In this document: positions 62,273-64,000 of the stretch, piece by piece
How positions within the stretch are numbered: the first letter of the stretch is position 1
How the letters are laid out: every line of letters begins with the position of its first letter
DNA from: Cohnella sp. WQ 127256
GTDB lineage: Bacteria > Bacillota > Bacilli > Paenibacillales > Paenibacillaceae
Direction of reading: 5' to 3'
NCBI RefSeq assembly: GCF_024519285.1
Contig: NZ_JAMZCY010000005.1
Span: 124,001-188,000 of the forward strand
Length of the DNA stretch: 64,000 nt
Position numbers and translations under genes: made by a program
The notes under the pieces: generated by a model
Databases searched by the model: none
Seen by the model: only the letters and a program-made list of their open reading frames with translations
What the model was told of the DNA's origin: nothing

Positions 62273-62952
62273 TGTTCGATCCCAACGGCTTTGTAACCGA
62301 CTCCGAAAACCGTTTGTAATAATAGCTGTCCCGTTTCCCCTAGCTTTTTACGTAAACGTTGCATATGAATATCGACAGTTCTCGTGCCTGCCGCATATTC
62401 GACCCCCCATACGAGATCGAGAAGTTCATCACGGGTATATACTCGTTCGGGATGTGATAATAGTAATACAAGCAGATCGAATTCTTTGGGTGTTAACTCA
62501 ATCGGATTATCGCTGATTAGCGCTGTACGAAGCTGTAAATGCACGGCTAACGGACCTGCCATTAAGACTTGGGCATCTGGTTCCTTTTTCTCCAGACGGC
62601 GGATGAGCGCCTTTACACGAGCGATGAGCTCACGCATATCAAAGGGCTTGGTCATGTAATCGTCCGCACCCATTTCTAAACCAACGATTTTGTCTACGAT
62701 ATCGTTTTTGACGGTAAGCAGAATAATGCCCATACCGGAACGGTCATCAAGCTTGCGGCACACCTCATAACCTGTCAGCTTAGGCATCATGACATCGAGA
62801 ATCATGACATGTGGTTGAAAGCTGTTAGCTTTGTCTAACGCAGCTTGGCCATCGTACACCGTTTCGACTTCATAGCCTTCCCTGCGGAAGGCATAGGAGA
62901 TCGGATTCGCGATTCCGGGTTCATCGTCAGCAATGAGTATTCGTTTATTCAT
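62269..62952 (-). CDS. OmpR/PhoB-type response regulator
   Basis: A 227-residue regulator: receiver with IADDE at the N-terminus, phospho-acceptor Asp53 in VMILDVMMPKLTG, and Lys in TKPFDMREL; a winged helix follows (IELTPKEFDLLVLLLSHPE ... TVDIHMQRLRKKLG). It is preceded by the VanY-like gene (13 bases) and overlaps the kinase, so it most likely controls its own operon. The ligand sensed by the kinase is unknown. Confidence 0.93.
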   Translation of the reverse strand: MNKRILIADDEPGIANPISYAFRREGYEVETVYDGQAALDKANSFQPHVMILDVMMPKLTGYEVCRKLDDRSGMGIILLTVKNDIVDKIVGLEMGADDYMTKPFDMRELIARVKALIRRLEKKEPDAQVLMAGPLAVHLQLRTALISDNPIELTPKEFDLLVLLLSHPERVYTRDELLDLVWGVEYAAGTRTVDIHMQRLRKKLGETGQLLLQTVFGVGYKAVGIEQ

Positions 62953-62965
62953 TCATTCACCTAGG

Positions 62966-63922
62966 TTATGATTTATTGTCGATATTAGCGGCAACTTCGA
63001 TCGCTTCGTAATACTCCTCGAAGGTCACTCCTTTATTAGTAATGTCCTTCGCAAGCTCTTTTCCAACATAACGAACATGCCAAGGTTCATAAGAGTATCC
63101 TGTTATCGATTCTTTGCCCTTCAGGAAGCGAATAATAAACCCATGATCAACCGCATGCTTAGCCAACCATTTCCCTTCTTTTGTTTCACCAAAGCTTTCC
63201 TCTAGTCCGTATCCAACGCTTGCGCTTGAGATATCCATCGCTAGTCCGGTTTGGTGTTCACTCTGTCCTGGGCGGGCACTTGTACGGTTAGCAACTTCTT
63301 CGCCCTTACGTTTAACATTGCTCGCGAAGATGGACTTCTGAGTGGCGTAGGAACGATAACCGGATACGGCTTTTAGTTCAATGCCATCCTCGTCTGCTGC
63401 TTCAAACAACGATTCCAAGGCTTTGGCTGCTTCCTTACGCATCTGCTTCTTAGGGTTATCACCCGAGAAAGAGAAAGGAATGTCAGGGATGACGAGATCT
63501 TTAGGTACATAGCTAGAAGATAGGTTCCGTTTTTTATTAACTAAAATGAACAGACTTGAAGTATTGGTGACGGTGGGAAGCCCATCTTTATTATTTTTGA
63601 TCGTTAGAATAGGCAAATCACGCGCTAATAATGTGCTGAGTGACGGATCCCCTTTTTCGACTGGCGCGGTTGAAGGATGAGGTTGAGATGGCTTTTCTCC
63701 ATTTGATGGAGATTCAACAGGTTCTTCTGAATGACCTTTTGAAGGCTCTTCGGATTGACCTTTTGAAGGTTCAGTTGTAGGTTCAGTTGTAGGATTATTT
63801 GAAGGTTGTAAGATTGCTGGAGTGTTATTATCTTTCGTTTGATTGTTGGCTTTGACTTGTGACCATAAACCACCGACCACTATAACTCCGATTATGGCTG
63901 TGTAAACGACTTTCTTATTCAT
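62966..63922 (-). CDS. D-alanyl-D-alanine carboxypeptidase, VanY type (peptidase M15B)
   Basis: A 318-residue secreted enzyme: N-terminal signal or anchor (VVYTAIIGVIVVGGLW), a low-complexity linker (residues about 35-90) with repeats TEPTTEPSKGQSEEPSKGHSEEP, and the M15B domain. Zinc ligands are the His and Asp in SEHQTGLAMDIS and the His in EPWHVRYVG; SGYRSYATQ is the usual preceding motif. It removes terminal D-Ala from peptidoglycan precursors or cross-bridges. AAGGAGAG precedes the ATG. The following genes are its two-component system. Confidence 0.92.
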   Translation of the reverse strand: MNKKVVYTAIIGVIVVGGLWSQVKANNQTKDNNTPAILQPSNNPTTEPTTEPSKGQSEEPSKGHSEEPVESPSNGEKPSQPHPSTAPVEKGDPSLSTLLARDLPILTIKNNKDGLPTVTNTSSLFILVNKKRNLSSSYVPKDLVIPDIPFSFSGDNPKKQMRKEAAKALESLFEAADEDGIELKAVSGYRSYATQKSIFASNVKRKGEEVANRTSARPGQSEHQTGLAMDISSASVGYGLEESFGETKEGKWLAKHAVDHGFIIRFLKGKESITGYSYEPWHVRYVGKELAKDITNKGVTFEEYYEAIEVAANIDNKS

Positions 63923-64000
63923 TTATCTCTCTCCTTCAGGAATGCGGACTGAAGGTAAGATTAATAGAGCGATGTATCCACGATATATCGAGATGTTTCA

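Noticed and set aside
62966..63922. Vancomycin resistance cassette
   Set aside because: The VanY-like enzyme and two-component system are present but VanH, VanA/B ligase and VanX are not, so a full resistance operon is not supported.
1..64000. CRISPR arrays, transposons, phage genes, tRNA and rRNA
   Set aside because: I saw no regularly spaced repeats, transposase or integrase motifs, or tRNA/rRNA signature sequence in the window.

Overview
The window reads as chromosomal DNA of an aerobic, endospore-forming Gram-positive bacterium of the Paenibacillaceae (Paenibacillus/Cohnella type). Support: sporulation control genes (a Spo0E-like phosphatase, Sda, a YheC/YheD ATP-grasp protein, a tiny YjcZ-like membrane protein), the Firmicute replication-restart pair dnaB-dnaI, coproheme decarboxylase HemQ, the futalosine-pathway enzyme MqnE, Firmicute gene neighbourhoods (yuzB-yutJ-yutI; yumC next to ndh), many TTG/GTG starts with strong Shine-Dalgarno sequences, and c-di-AMP (ydaO-type) riboswitches. 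I see no phage, transposon, CRISPR array, tRNA or rRNA gene.

Layout. 1-2.6 kb: tail of a SCO1 copper chaperone, a Toprim protein, a tiny membrane protein and an MFS transporter. 2.7-8.5 kb: a membrane protein, a membrane-anchored transglutaminase and two tandem paralogous class B penicillin-binding proteins. 8.7-12.3 kb: manganese-type ABC transporter mntABCD. 12.4-21.4 kb: HAD phosphatase, DUF456, ThuA, MurJ/YtgP-like flippase, DUF2515, a stalk-domain lipoprotein, a thioredoxin and heme A synthase. 21.4-26.3 kb: an SDR, Fe-S proteins (NifU-like, IscA-like), yuzB, an NADH dehydrogenase and mqnE. 27.3-28.8 kb: sporulation-entry genes, with a dense cluster of DnaA boxes in front of sda. 28.8-34.2 kb: yumC, ndh with a Rex operator, aspA and hemQ. 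34.3-37.8 kb: GtrA, dnaB, dnaI. 38-41.1 kb: sulfate transporter genes without an ATPase gene. 41.2-47.5 kb: yqzM, uvrC, a YkoP-like protein, a PAP2 phosphatase, a methyltransferase and a two-component system. 47.5-54.9 kb: a CPBP protease, a c-di-AMP riboswitch in front of ktrB-ktrB-ktrA, a polysaccharide deacetylase, and a LysM-3D wall protein behind a second c-di-AMP riboswitch. 55.2-59.5 kb: LysR and sdhCAB. 59.6-63.9 kb: a VanY-type carboxypeptidase operon with its own two-component system and a beta-propeller lipoprotein.

Functionally most genes fall in three groups: the respiratory chain and its cofactors (SCO1, CtaA, MqnE, two NADH dehydrogenases, SdhCAB, HemQ, Fe-S assembly), cell-envelope construction and turnover (PBPs, flippase, VanY, 3D protein, deacetylase, PAP2), and control of replication and sporulation entry (DnaA/Sda/Spo0E-like, DnaB/DnaI). 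I did not find a clearly new multi-gene system. The most informative signals are regulatory: six DnaA-box-like sites over the sda promoter, a Rex operator at ndh, two c-di-AMP riboswitches of different design, repeated MntR-like motifs at the mnt promoter, and a zinc-ribbon gene whose ribosome-binding site is buried in a long hairpin.
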